Source of the DNA: Macrolepiota albuminosa
Taxonomy: Eukaryota > Basidiomycota > Agaricomycetes > Agaricales > Agaricaceae
Reading direction: 5' to 3'
Assembly (NCBI GenBank): GCA_027475525.1
Contig: JAMWFC010000054.1
Location: 2,596,468-2,660,467 of the forward strand
Length of the DNA stretch: 64,000 nt
Shown here piece after piece: positions 1 to 10,975 of the stretch (position 1 is its first letter; every line of letters starts with the position of its first letter). Under the pieces are notes generated by a model, which had not been told where the DNA came from, did not search any database, and saw nothing but the letters and a program-made list of their open reading frames with translations. Made by a program: the position numbers and the translations under genes.

Positions 1-236
1 ACCCTCAAATAGTGTAAACTGACATATGAGCTGTTGTAGCTTACCCGTTTAATGTCGCACTAATATATTTATTATTGTTATATGTATAGATAAGCATGTT
101 CACTACATAAGCCTGGTAGTTAAGTATACGGTAATTAGGTGGACGTATCCTAGCTTAAACACAACGTACATGTGCCTTTAAATTACCTGCTGACTTATCT
201 CTCCTTGTTGCTATATTGTTGGCTCGGCGTTGGTAT

Positions 237-390
237 TATGTATATTTGATATACTCAACCTTATCATTGTATTATATAGGTGTTAAATATATTGTTTCAC
301 AGTGTACACTGGCTATGTATATTTGATATACTCAACCTTATCATTGTATTATATAGGTGTTAAATATATTGTTTCACAGTGTACACTGGC
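237..390. repeat. 77-bp exact tandem duplication
   Basis: Copies 237-313 and 314-390 are identical and directly adjacent. This is the first of 17 duplications with the same 77-bp offset. It lies in AT-rich sequence without a gene; I see nothing else in 1-395. The constant length points to an assembly overlap and not to a biological repeat. Confidence 0.95.
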
Positions 391-395
391 ATATG

Positions 396-766
396 CACTG
401 GGTGCAGGGAATGATATTCCTTTGCAAAACAATGTAAAAACACTGTAAAAATAATCTGATTAATTTCAGAATTTTATTTGAATATTTCTGGCAAAATTAT
501 GGAAAAAATATTTTAACTGAACTCAAAAGAATTAGAGAACAAATTGCCACAGGATGGTTGCTCTGATTCTTAAGTTCAAGAATGACTGATATAGTCCTCT
601 CCAATGCACTTGAGAGAATCAGACCAAGTACTATTCAAAATTTGGTTACAATATTTTTTCTATAGTTTAGACAGAAACATTCAGATAAAATTCAAAAATT
701 AATTGGATTATTTTTACTGTGTTTTTCCATTGTTTTGTCAAAGAATAACATTCCCTGCACCCAGTG
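396..766. mobile_element. MITE with ~80-bp terminal inverted repeats, CACTA-like
   Basis: The 371-bp unit begins CACTGGGTGCAGGGAATG and ends with its reverse complement. The inverted homology continues inwards for about 80 bp on each side with a few mismatches and small gaps, down to a shared GAATTTTAT/ATAAAATTC block. The trinucleotide ATG flanks both ends (393-395 and 767-769), a plausible 3-bp target duplication. Terminal CACTG with a 3-bp duplication fits CACTA (EnSpm) elements. There is no ORF, so it would be non-autonomous. Superfamily is inferred from the termini only. Confidence 0.85.
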
Positions 767-1785
767 ATGTCTGTTGATATTTCCATAATCAGTCTTTTTG
801 TGTAGGTATATATAACACTATGTAACATCATAAACCTTAAATGCCATGTGGGCTGAATATTTACTGGTCGTCTATCTGTATGCTTATGTAACCCTTAATA
901 ACGGGTCTTACCAAAGGGTCGTCTATACTGATGCTTATGTAACAAATACTAACCTCCTACGCTTCAATGATTATTGGTATGTGCTTCACCACCTTTTTTG
1001 TCAAGCGATGGGCTAGAGTCTATCTGCTCATCACGTGCGGTTTATATGCCCTTGTTATATATGCAAATGCATATAATATCAGGTCAGTTATACCCTGTAC
1101 TTCGATGTTTCATATACACACTTAACTGAATGCGATTAGACACTTTTTAACCAATGAAAAGACTGTTGAACCGCTCTACGCAGTACACAATATTTCAAAC
1201 GCAACTTGCATGCATTTGGAACGCGATGTATCATGCATGTGACTTGCTAATGGTGGCTCTGCACCTCTCAAAGGTTTACGCACCCACCATATCATCCAAT
1301 GTGATTATGCTGCGGTAAACCAGCACCACTCTTACGATGCCCTGTTACGTTACATGCGTTCGCGGCTATACGTATTCAGACGCCTTTCACGGTGTTTGCG
1401 TATCGATCTATACATTGTGTCAATTAAACGACGGTTTATTTATCTGGATGAACGAGTGTACATTCAACGGTCTCCTCATAGTTACATCGACATATACAAT
1501 TTGCTATACCCTTGGGTACATGTTTGCCGGTTTTGGACCGGCATGCACACTGCGAGAACGTGTCGTGCTTTACAAGTTCTGTCAACCAGAGGACACGTCT
1601 TACGGCACGATTTCGCTGTTTCCCTGAGGGACTGCATGTCCAGCACCGGTATATTTTGATTTGCTGTAAAATACGGCCCGTGTAATGCTGCAGTAATAGT
1701 ACATTTAATCGAAGAGGATGTTGACCTTCCTGACGGCTGGCCGTCCCTTGTTTATGTACTCGCGATCAAACACGTTATTCTTACT
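767..1785. other. Non-coding stretch upstream of the Helitron
   Basis: Two overlapping open frames of about 100 codons (1337-1659) are present but resemble nothing I recognise and overlap each other in different frames. This stretch may hold the 5' end of the Helitron, but I cannot identify a terminus. Confidence 0.4.
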
Positions 1786-4101
1786 ATGGAGCACGTGCAT
1801 CATCCCTACGCATTTAATGTATTATGTCCATCGTTAGGCTTACAACCCCGTGTTCGTACACTGCACTACTCGAAGAAAGACATCCCGCGTCACGTTATTC
1901 ACTTTGGTGGCGCCAAGTTTTATTCATTTTCTGTAGAGGCAGTTAGTCCGCATGTGTCTGCCAGTCATGAGCACGTCCTGGTAGGACAGGTGTTCAAATA
2001 TGTTGATCATGTAGATGCCAGCAGTCTCGCATCATATCCCGTGACAAAAGGCTTTGTGCATGCACAAATACCTGTACGAGAGATAGTCGACCACTTGTCT
2101 ATAAAAAATATCCGTCTGGTTGCCCGCATGCACGGCATCAGTATGAGTACTTCTATAATGAAGAAAGAATTGTCCTCAAAGTTTGATGGTCACAGTTGCC
2201 CATCGTGTGTCATCAACACTACGGTATTATAGGCTGAACCAGATAAACGAACTAAAGATGCAGCAAGGCAGGCAATCGCCCGTCGCACACGTAAACAGAG
2301 CTGATGATATCCTTGTCATCACGGTACCCATAGACATACCTGTAAATCAACGTGCATTGAACAAGGCATTGCTGTACCTCTTGAACAAGAATATCCAGAT
2401 CCAGATGAAAGCGTGGTATTTCCACCACATCCTCTTAGTAAAACGCGAACCATGGATGTCGTAGGAAATTTTTGTTCTGGTACAGGACATAGATACGTGG
2501 AGGAAGCAGGCTGTGCAGTATGTGGTCTCCTATATCCTGTAGCCAATATGAATACTCTCAAGAGTGTGAAAGGTTATCTAGACGTACTCTGCGTTCCAGA
2601 AGTCACCAGAATAGAACAATTGTCCGATACGGATTGTATCAGGGAGCTGAGACGACCAGTAATTGATCACTCATGTAAACACATTTGTCGACCGTGCAGA
2701 CAGCAATTATTCAATGGGATGGTTCCAAAAAACACGCTAGCCAATGGTTTTTGGATTGGCCCTATACCTGACGTGTTAAAACGCCTTAATTAGATCGAAC
2801 AGATATTAGTTGCTAGGGTGAGAAAGTCCTTGTGTTACGCTCATGTGTCAGCCTCCGGTCTGAGCAAGATGAAGGTGCATCTTATTGCTTTTGAATCGCC
2901 TATTCAGAAGGTATATCAAGTACTTCCACCTCCTGTAACCGACCTCAATGATGTGATCGCTATTTTATTTTCTGGTCCTTGCAAGCCATTTGCTAAGGAG
3001 TTACAGAGGCTACCTCTGCTCGTGAGCAGAAGAAATGTTCAGCGTGCATTAGAATGGCTTAAACTTAACCATTCTTTATATAGCAATCTGGAAATATCAT
3101 ACAGCAATTTAGAGGGATATCCTGAAGATGTTCCTCCTGTGTCCGTTGTTCATCGCCAAAGTGCTGATGAGGCTGGTACAATAGACCCGCTGGTACATGA
3201 AGATAATAAAGATTCTGGTGTCCACGTGGGCAACTGCCCCTTTGTTGTCCACGGCCTCACCAGGGATGCTTTATCAGCCAAGACTATGGACGAACTTAAA
3301 GGACTTGCAATGCAGCATTGAATGTCTAACGGAAAAGCTCTGCATATTGGTCATTCTACGTACCCCAAGAATACATTTGGCGACCCGGATTTGTATCCGC
3401 AAATGTTTCCTTGGCTGTTCCCCTATGGTCTAGGTGGCATAGGCGGTAACAAGTGCGGCGTATCAGTGCATGCACATAAAGCCAATTTGCTTATATATTA
3501 TGATAAACGCTTTCAAACAGATACTGGATTCTCATTTGCTGCCTTCAGCCATGAACAGGTAAAGGCTGCTACTAGTGGAGGCTATCTAGGAACAGAACGT
3601 GCAAACTTTAACGACATTTCTGACCATCTTACAACTGTCAATCCAAAAGTGTTTTATGACCTTTCACAAAGAATGACAGCTGGAGATATAGTTAAGCCGG
3701 TTACTGAGGATGAAAAAAGTTGTTTCCGTGTAATAGATGACTTGGATGTGATTTCTGGTGGTGTCAAAGGGTCTGCTGTTTCCAAAAAACACATGCGAAG
3801 TGAGATATGGTCCCTGGTCATAAGCAAAGGTGCTCCTTCCTTGGTATATCACCTTATCGCCTGCCAATGTAAAACATCCTATATGTCTTTATTACGCAGA
3901 TAGCAAGACATCCTTCATGCCGTCTGTCCCCTATACTTCGGACAATGCTTACCGACTTATATCCAATAATCCTGTTGCCAGCGCACGTTTCTTTCATTTT
4001 ATGATAAACGCATTTATAATACATGTGTTAGGAGCCGACTCAGATACCCCAGGATTGTATGGTCATACTTCGGCATACTACGGTACCGTGGAACAACAAG
4101 G
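1786..4101 (+). pseudogene. Helitron Rep protein, N-terminal part
   Basis: Helitrons move by rolling-circle replication using a Rep/helicase protein; this is its first part. From 1786 a segment ends in a CPSC motif typical of the N-terminus of fungal Helitron proteins. From about 2400 a segment with EAGCAVCGLLYP and a later C-X2-C leads into a DUF6570-type region (2818-3320: FESPIQKVYQVLPPP, RALEWLKLNHSLYSNLEISY). From 3322 follows the Helitron-like N domain (PQMFPWLFPYGLGG, DKRFQTDTGFSFAAFSHEQV). Breaks are a TAG at 2791-2793, a TGA at 3319-3321 and an extra T near 3840; after it the frame continues as ITLSPANVKHPICLYYAD. The HUH nuclease motif (HxH) and the catalytic Tyr would follow directly but fall in the N gap. 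Confidence 0.85.
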
Positions 4102-4201
4102 NNNNNNNNNNNNNNNNNNNNNNNNNNNNNNNNNNNNNNNNNNNNNNNNNNNNNNNNNNNNNNNNNNNNNNNNNNNNNNNNNNNNNNNNNNNNNNNNNNN
4201 N
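4102..4201. other. Assembly gap, 100 N
   Basis: There are exactly 100 Ns, the usual placeholder for a gap of unknown size. Protein on the left stops at GTVEQQG, just before the expected Rep HxH motif. Protein on the right resumes in the Rep-helicase linker. By comparison with family members, some hundreds of residues are probably missing, so the true gap is likely longer than 100 bp. Confidence 0.95.
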
Positions 4202-7200
4202 ATGCTGCAAATGTCAGCAACTATGGCAGATCTTGGGTGGAGAGATCCTATAGTGGACCAGGTGTTTCCTCAAATCGATGCCGTTGAACCTATGATTGAG
4301 GAACGTAATTCGACTTACTGGAAAGCTGTTGTTACAGCGAAGCGGGATAAGGTGCTGAAGAGCCAACATTCCAGCATACCTGCATGCAGTGGTAAGTTGC
4401 CAGGCAGCGTACCAGAACTACCAGGACATGTCGACGTAGTAGATTGGAAGTATCTTCAGAAAATATATGTGGATGATAAATGGGAACCTACTATCGCTAT
4501 TATATCCTCAGACTATGGGCTGAACGAAGAACAGCTAAGAGTGTTCCGCATTGTGGCTAATCACGCAACGTCGTATATGCCTGAGCAACTTAAATTGTAT
4601 ATGGGAGGAATGGGGGGCACCAGAAAAACCCAGGTGCTCTGAGCCCTCATCAAGTATTTTGAAGCTAGAGGAGAGGCATATTGTCTGGCTGTGGTTGCAC
4701 CTACAGGCACTGCTGCATTGCTTATAGGTGGTTCAACATATCATTCGATGTTCGGCATTAATGACATGGTTGGTGTGTCAAAGAAACAACTCGCTCAAAT
4801 TAAAACTCGTCTACTAGGTGTTGATTATGTGTTTTTCGATGAAGTATCTATGTTATCGTGTTGAGACTTGTATAAGATATCCGCAAGACTGGCTCAGCTG
4901 TCTGGTAGACTAGATATCCCTTTCGGTGGTATGAACATGGTATTTGCAGGTGATTTCGCTCAGTTGCCCCCTGTCGCTGGGCACGAAGGATCGGCGTTAT
5001 ATAGTAGAACTGTAGGTTTAAATACCAAAACGTTGAAGGATCAGGAGTCTGCCATAGGCAAGGCTGTATGGCATCAGGTAACGACCGTTGTCATATTGCG
5101 TAAAAACATGAGGCAGAAAACTCGGTCTGCGGAGGACGCTGCTTTGCGCACCGCACTCAAAAACATGAGGTATAGAGCATGCACCAAAGAAGACATTAAA
5201 TTTCTTAGGAGCAGGTCATTGGCCGTCTCTAATAGTTGCCCGTCTATATCTGACAAACAGTTCAGAAATGTTTCTATAATCACCGCACAAAACGTGGACA
5301 AAGACGCTATTAACATTATAGGAAGTACTCCAAACAGTTCAGAAATGTTTCTATAATCACCGCACAAAACGTGGACAAAGACGCTATTAACATTATAGGA
5401 AGTACTCGATTCGCAATCGAGACCCGTCAGGAACTAGTGCATTTCTACAGCAAAGATAGTCCGTCTTCCAGAGATGGCGATGAAACAAAAACCCATTCAT
5501 CCAGTTACACGCGCTCTAAAGAAACCACGAGATTTCCTCCAACTATACAGTGTGCGTTGTGGGACCAACCACCGTCATCTTGCAGTGTTCAAGTCATGGA
5601 AAAGCTATCATTGTATGTAGGCTTGCCTGTTATAATCAAGAATAATGCGGCTACAGAATTATGCATCACCAATGGACAGGAAAGTTTTGTGTATGGTTGG
5701 AAAAGTTGCATTGGATCGGCCAGACAGATTATGCTGGATATGTTATTCATACTACTCAACAATCCTCCACAAAAAGTAAAAATCGATGGACTTCCCGTTA
5801 ATGTGGTTCTGATTGTACATACAAGCGTGCATTTAAAATGTAGACTTCCTAGCGACAACAGTGTGTCTTTGTCTCAATCACAGGTGGAGGTATTGGTAAA
5901 CTACGCAATGACGGATTATGTGAGTCAAGGAAAAACTAGACCTTACAATCCAGTAGACTTAACCAAGTGTCAATCACACCAAGCCTACTACACTGCACTA
6001 TCCCACAGTGCTACAGCTGCAGGAACGCTCATCATCCGAGGGTTTGATGCTAACAAAATACAAGGCAAAGCAAGTGGCGCATTGTGCAGGGAATTTTGCG
6101 ACTTGGAACTGCTCGATGAAATAACCAAACTCAGATATATGAACCAGCTCCCTAAAGGTTTTGTCGATTCACCTAGACGATCCGATCTAATTTATTCATT
6201 TAGACAGTGCAAACAAAAAGGTTACATGCCCTCTAACCTTCATACGGCCTTACGTTGGAGTGACAAGGACCCTTACGATGATGCATCATTCCCTGATATC
6301 AAATGGCAGGTTGCTAGTGAAGATAGACCTATTAAGCTACCGCAGTCTCCTAAAAGCAGATTTATTCCAGCTAAGGGCACTCAGCCCATAGTACATCCTC
6401 ATCCGATACCCAGCAAAATAACCCAAAACCATGACGATGATTCATGCAACTTGAAAATTTCAAAAAATATTATAAGCGGCGAATGGGAATTAAATATGGA
6501 CATATGTGGAGGACTGATTGGAACTGAGTGGAATTCCAACAGTTGCGCATACTATGCGGTGATAACTATATTGTACAATATATGGCAAGATGACATGTCA
6601 CTATGGTCAAGGAATTTCCGATCGTTTGGGACGTCAATTATGCGAAGCATGGAAAGCAACTTCTTATCAACGCACAAAAATAAAATCATGCTAGACGACG
6701 CAAGAGAGGTTTTGACAAATTGTATGAATAATCGCAATCCGATAAACTTTTTGTATGGTGAACTAACGAGTGTTCATGCTGTGATCAAAGAGTTGCTTAT
6801 ATGCAAGCAAAATGTATACACATCATATATGCACTGTCCACGCAGTCATGCAGTTAACAGAAGAGCTGTTACATCGAATTCGTGTCAGATTGCCATACTA
6901 GATAATTCACAACCGTCAATACAACATTTCCTAAGAAACATGGAATTTCTTACCGAATCTCAGTGCAGAACATGCGTGTCTGAATTAGTTAGAATAATGA
7001 GAACAGTATACACAGCACCAATAATGTCTTTTGATGTGGCGTCGATCGACATCACAATTAATAGATACATTGATGTGCCGGTTTATAGGTCGGGAGACAG
7101 ACGATATATCATAAAAGGTATTATATATTTCGCAAACAGTCACTTTACTTGTTGATACATGGATTCATCCTTAAGGATGTGGTTCCATGACGGTTTAATT

Positions 7201-7303
7201 ACTGGTAAAAGGTTGATTGTCGAAGAAGGCAGTCTGGATACGTTGGATATACAAGTCTGTAGAGGTAGTAAAGCAATGATAGCATTATACGTTAGAGTGG
7301 CGT
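4202..7303 (+). pseudogene. Helitron Pif1-type helicase with C-terminal USP-like extension
   Basis: This is the helicase half of the Helitron protein. Walker A is visible as GGMGGTRKTQV near 4600-4636, with Arg where Gly is normal. Walker B is VFFDEVSML (about 4830-4858). Later motifs include FAGDFAQLPPVAG and, near the helicase end, YYTALSHSATAAGTLIIRGF. After a linker, a further domain begins near 6505 with a Cys in EWNSNSCAYYAVITILYNIW and a His in FANSHFTC near 7140; in-frame sequence continues to 7303 with MWFHDGLITG. The Cys and His order resembles ubiquitin-specific peptidases. In-frame TGAs lie at about 4640, 4861 and 7153. The 77-bp duplication at 5254-5407 shifts the frame; skipping one copy restores it. 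Confidence 0.85.
5254..5407. repeat. 77-bp exact tandem duplication inside the helicase
   Basis: Copies are 5254-5330 and 5331-5407. 77 leaves remainder 2 on division by 3, and the helicase frame before (codon phase of 4868) and after (5371) differs by just that. Ignoring one copy makes the helicase frame continuous here. Confidence 0.95.
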
Positions 7304-7490
7304 GATCGTACATTACCAATAGGGAGTTGTTTAGTTTGAATCAAGTCTGTGTGTTAAGCTATAGGTCGTATTGTTCAAATGACCCTTTGCAATATGAGGA
7401 CAGTTCACATGAATTTGGACAATGCAAGGTCATACGATCTTCAAAAACCATTGGCGGTCGTACACCTGAATGCTGACATAATATATATTA

Positions 7491-7644
7491 AACGCACACG
7501 TAGTGAGTATCATTTATAATGTATTTTCATTAACTATAGCTAACTAAGGACTAAGTAGTCCGTAAAGAACGCACACGTAGTGAGTATCATTTATAATGTA
7601 TTTTCATTAACTATAGCTAACTAAGGACTAAGTAGTCCGTAAAG
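7491..7644. repeat. 77-bp exact tandem duplication
   Basis: Copies 7491-7567 and 7568-7644 are identical; same length as the other duplications of the window. Confidence 0.95.
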
Positions 7645-8460
7645 ACGATTCTCGGTATACCTATCAACCAAACAAATGTGCGTATTATATAAGCGGTCGG
7701 TGGGACAAACAGTTTATTTCCATATTACAGTCATTTATTTATTTATTTATTTTATTAGTGGTTACTCGGTAAAAGATCAGTTGATCATGCATCCTAATGC
7801 TTATATAATATATCTTCACATATATTAAAATTGGTTTATTATGTAGTAATCACAAGTTTGGGCACATGATGTCCACTGCATGTTCACCTGACCAATTTCG
7901 TGACCATCCACATTACATGTTTTTTAACGCAATTGTATATTATGTAAGCGTCCGGTGGGATGATCGATTTAATTATATTTAGTTATTTGTTTATCATGAT
8001 TTTTTATAATTATTGAAGTATAAAAGAAACGAATAGTAAAATTGAATAATGAATTTATAAAAGTGATTCCGTATTATGTAATGGATTGGTTGAATGACTG
8101 TTTGGATATTACATAACAAGTACCCATATATACATTTAATCGTTGTCATGCCACTTCGTACAAGCCTATCCAACAAGACAAACCGGTTCTACTTGTAAAA
8201 ATGAGAAAAACAATTTATTTTTCTTTTTATTTTAAAAAATGTCTAACTTTATGGTATGTTGAAACAACTTATGATATGTGTATATTTGATGTTATGTATT
8301 ACTATTTTGTTTATTATATATAAGTATGTACATAATCATTCAGCTCTTCTTATCCTGAGGTGCTCTCCACTTTTCTATGCCTTTCAGTCTGTTGTTTCCT
8401 TTCAGCGGTTTCTTATACCTGCTATGTTGCATCTAGCTTCCTCCTACGAAAGACTATTGT

Positions 8461-8614
8461 ACGCTCTGGAAAATGCATTATCGCCACCGCTTGGTTTTAC
8501 TTGTATAAGCATTCTATGTTGCATTGGACTTGCTCAAACGCTCTGGAAAATGCATTATCGCCACCGCTTGGTTTTACTTGTATAAGCATTCTATGTTGCA
8601 TTGGACTTGCTCAA
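8461..8614. repeat. 77-bp exact tandem duplication
   Basis: Copies 8461-8537 and 8538-8614 are identical. The duplication creates artificial repeated peptides in two overlapping open frames here, so those frames should not be taken as genes. Confidence 0.95.
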
Positions 8615-9030
8615 TGGACACCTTATGGAAGCAAATACCATCACTGTATATCGACCTGGTACTTATGACTCACTTGTGACTAGAACGCTCCGATGGGTAA
8701 AATTATAACAAGTAATACAGTACAGAAAGCATGTCAGTCTGTTCGATTTATGGATTCACGCGAGTCAAAACAAAATGTTTCTGCATGAACCTATATGGAA
8801 AACCTGATGTGTCACTTGTACACCGATGGGATGACCTACGATACACAAAATTGATAAACCAACCAATATGTTGAGTTATCATTAAAATATATATAGTCAG
8901 CGCGAACTCACTACTTTACACGACAAATGTACGCTGTTGATGTGTCCTCCCAATATATATTCATATACATTTACACTTGTTATTCTACTCGTATAACATC
9001 ATGTCCGCACTTCCCATCGCTAGTATTCAG

Positions 9031-9559
9031 TGTTGGCGACCCCGCACTTCCGCTACGTCATCAAGCGGCAGATGGATGAGGGAGATAGCAGATGTTGCGT
9101 TGTCTACAGTATCCAGTTGGTACTTCAATGTATTGACACGGGCAAACGTTACCGATCTGGTGTTCTGGTGAGTTTTTACATATGTTTTAGCATGTATAGG
9201 CAGTTTTCTAATGTCGGCTTTATATATTACTACTAGCTCTTATGCTCATAGAGACTGTAAGTTTTAGCATGTATAGGCAGTTTTCTAATGTCGGCTTTAT
9301 ATATTACTACTAGCTCTTATGCTCATAGAGACTGTAACACGCGACATCTCACGTTAAAGGGATTTGACCGAGAAAGTCGTCTCGTTGCGGCTTTTCATTT
9401 ATACCCGAGCGACAATGAGCAACAATTGGACGAAGCATACACTTATTCATATTCTGGAGCATTGTGTAGCTGGACAGCTCGGGGCATAACAGTAACGCAC
9501 ATTGTTCCAACTAGCGTAACTCATCATCACATTTTCAACACATCTTCGAGAGAAATAGT
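9031..9559 (+). CDS. Possible two-exon gene fragment, weakly HORMA-like
   Basis: Exon 1 would run from about 9031 (after a CAG) to a GTGAGT donor at about 9168, reading LATPHFRYVIKRQMDE and VVYSIQLVLQCIDTGKRYR. Exon 2 would begin near 9327 (after CATAG) and end at a second GTGAGT donor at about 9559, reading LTLKGFDRESRLVAAFHLYP followed by EAYTYSYSG. The pattern of a hydrophobic helix, a GFD...LYP stretch and EAYTYSYSG recalls HORMA domains of meiotic and checkpoint proteins, but this is a resemblance by eye only. The intron contains the 77-bp duplication 9184-9337. Neither a start nor a stop codon is fixed. Alternatives are a captured gene fragment or a non-coding frame. Confidence 0.3.
9184..9337. 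repeat. 77-bp exact tandem duplication
   Basis: Copies 9184-9260 and 9261-9337 are identical; they fall in the putative intron of the gene at 9031-9559. Confidence 0.95.
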
Positions 9560-9692
9560 GAGTATTCCGTCTTCCGGTATTTCATAGTCTCATTTTGTTA
9601 GTGCAGGCACATTACAGACCTCACATGAGCAGAACGTATGTATTACATATGTATCTTCTATGTGAGTAAGTTTAATTCTAACGCTTACCGTG

Positions 9693-9846
9693 CCTTATAA
9701 GTTTCACAGATAATTTAATTGTATTATCAACGCACTGTGTTTCACGGTTTATTGCAGTAAATACACACCCCTTATAAGTTTCACAGATAATTTAATTGTA
9801 TTATCAACGCACTGTGTTTCACGGTTTATTGCAGTAAATACACACC
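9693..9846. repeat. 77-bp exact tandem duplication
   Basis: Copies 9693-9769 and 9770-9846 are identical. The surrounding 9560-10100 is AT-rich and I see no gene in it. Confidence 0.95.
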
Positions 9847-9871
9847 ATATTCGTCTATCTACGTACATGTA

Positions 9872-10025
9872 TATATATCGTATTTAAACTTAGGAATATG
9901 TAACATAACAATAAATACTATACGTAAATAATTAAGTAACTTAATAATTATATATCGTATTTAAACTTAGGAATATGTAACATAACAATAAATACTATAC
10001 GTAAATAATTAAGTAACTTAATAAT
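9872..10025. repeat. 77-bp exact tandem duplication
   Basis: Copies 9872-9948 and 9949-10025 are identical; it follows the previous duplication by only 25 bp. Confidence 0.95.
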
Positions 10026-10103
10026 TATTTGATAATTAATAATTGGTAATTAATAATTAATACATATTATGTAAGCATTCAGTTGGACGGCCTGTTTACT
10101 TAG

Positions 10104-10146
10104 ACAAGCTACGATTCGTGCCTTCGGCACGAATTTCGTAGCTTGT
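10104..10146. other. Strong hairpin followed by a GC-rich tract
   Basis: The outer arms are ACAAGCTACGA (10104-10114) and its complement at 10136-10146. The inner arms are TTCGTGCC (10115-10122) and GGCACGAA (10126-10133), with a 3-nt loop and a 2-nt bulge. A C- and G-rich tract (10147-10172) follows. It sits between AT-rich sequence on the left and a minisatellite on the right, as a transposon end might. Hairpins near the 3' end are typical of Helitrons, but I see no decisive CTRR end. Confidence 0.7.
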
Positions 10147-10185
10147 TGGGGGCTTTGCCCCCAAGCCCCCCCCAACTAAGCCTCC

Positions 10186-10460
10186 ACCCTAACCTCACTT
10201 TGTTTGGTTAAGGCCTCGGCATTTCACAACTCAGTGCTCATTCCCGGCCTCAACCTCACTTCGTTCGGTTAAGGCCTCGGCATTTCACAACTCAGTGCTC
10301 ATTCCACTCAGTGCTCATTCCCGGCCTCAACCTCACTTCGTTCGGTTAAGGCCTCGGCATTTCACAACTCAGTGCTCATTCCCAGCCTCAACCTCACTTC
10401 GTTCGGTTAAGGCCTCGGCATTTCACAACTCAGTGCTCATTCCCAGTTTGCCTCAACCCT
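10186..10460. repeat. 61-bp minisatellite with an embedded 77-bp duplication
   Basis: About four units of 61 bp, each with CCTCACTTCGTTCGGTTAAGG and CATTTCACAACTCAGTGCTC, lie in tandem. One spacing is 77 instead of 61. That extra length equals a 77-bp direct duplication, 10229-10305 followed by 10306-10382. The natural array is therefore probably one 61-bp period with one assembly artefact. Confidence 0.9.
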
Positions 10461-10619
10461 CAGAGCATTATTGGAAGCTAAATTGAATTTTTTCTTGAAT
10501 TTTTCAGATTTCTTTAAGCATTTATAAATCTCAGAAAAACTCAAGTCAGTGTATCAGTAGGCCTCGAATTTTTTCTGATTTTTCAGTGATTTTATCTCAA
10601 TTTTCTAAGCATTTCTAAT

Positions 10620-10975
10620 GCTGAAATGAGCCAACTCTTATGTTATTACCCTAAAAGGAAGGTTCTTGGTCAGCCTTGGTCAGCCTTACTAATCAGATAG
10701 TTCCCACAAAATGGTTGTCCCATATATTATAGATGAAAAGTAGTGTCCACTAAATCGCGTTTGGCCTCTTCTCATCCGGACACCTTCAAAAAATGTCCAA
10801 ATATAGTATTTATATTAATATTAAAGTTTACAATATATATTTTTTATTTTTTATACTCTAAGTACTAAAATTGAGACTCTCAGTACGAAAATGAGATGTT
10901 GTTACCCAAAAAGGAAGGTTCTTGGTCAGCCTTGGTCAGCATTAGTTTTTCCCAGGCGTCGTCCCATATATTATA
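10620..10975. repeat. Imperfect direct repeat, ~100 bp, 260 bp apart
   Basis: The segments at about 10620-10735 and 10885-10975 share AAGGAAGGTTCTTGGTCAGC, the doubled CTTGGTCAGC and a later CCCATATATTATAGAT. Intervening sequence differs. No coding potential is seen. Confidence 0.75.

Larger units (their letters stand above)
1786..7303 (+). mobile_element. Decayed Helitron (Rep-helicase type)
   Basis: The order of protein pieces is that of fungal Helitrons: an N-terminal cysteine/DUF6570-like region, the Helitron-like N domain, (gap), a Pif1-family helicase, and a C-terminal extension with Cys and His motifs. All pieces are on the plus strand. The coding region is interrupted by a 100-N gap, one single-base insertion near 3840, several in-frame stops and a 77-bp assembly duplication. 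I could not fix the 5' TC or 3' CTRR termini, so the limits given are those of the coding region. Confidence 0.85.
7304..9000. other. AT-rich non-coding stretch with a recurring 25-bp motif
   Basis: No convincing gene is present. Two copies of a motif close to TATTATGTAAGCGTCCGGTGGGA occur at 7681-7705 and 7935-7961, with a weaker third at 10061-10088. A TTTA run lies at about 7732-7752. Two 77-bp duplications are also here. Confidence 0.5.

Noticed and set aside
8256..8668. Two overlapping ORFs of about 100 codons containing a repeated peptide
   Set aside because: The repeated peptide comes from the 77-bp duplication and no motif supports either frame.
7304..9000. Helitron 3' terminus (hairpin plus CTRR)
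   Set aside because: I looked for a hairpin followed by CTRR after the coding region and found no convincing one before the hairpin at 10.1 kb, which lacks a clear CTRR end.
10186..10460. Regular repeats that could suggest a CRISPR array
   Set aside because: The units are contiguous 61-bp repeats without unique spacers, in a eukaryotic context; one odd spacing is explained by the 77-bp duplication.
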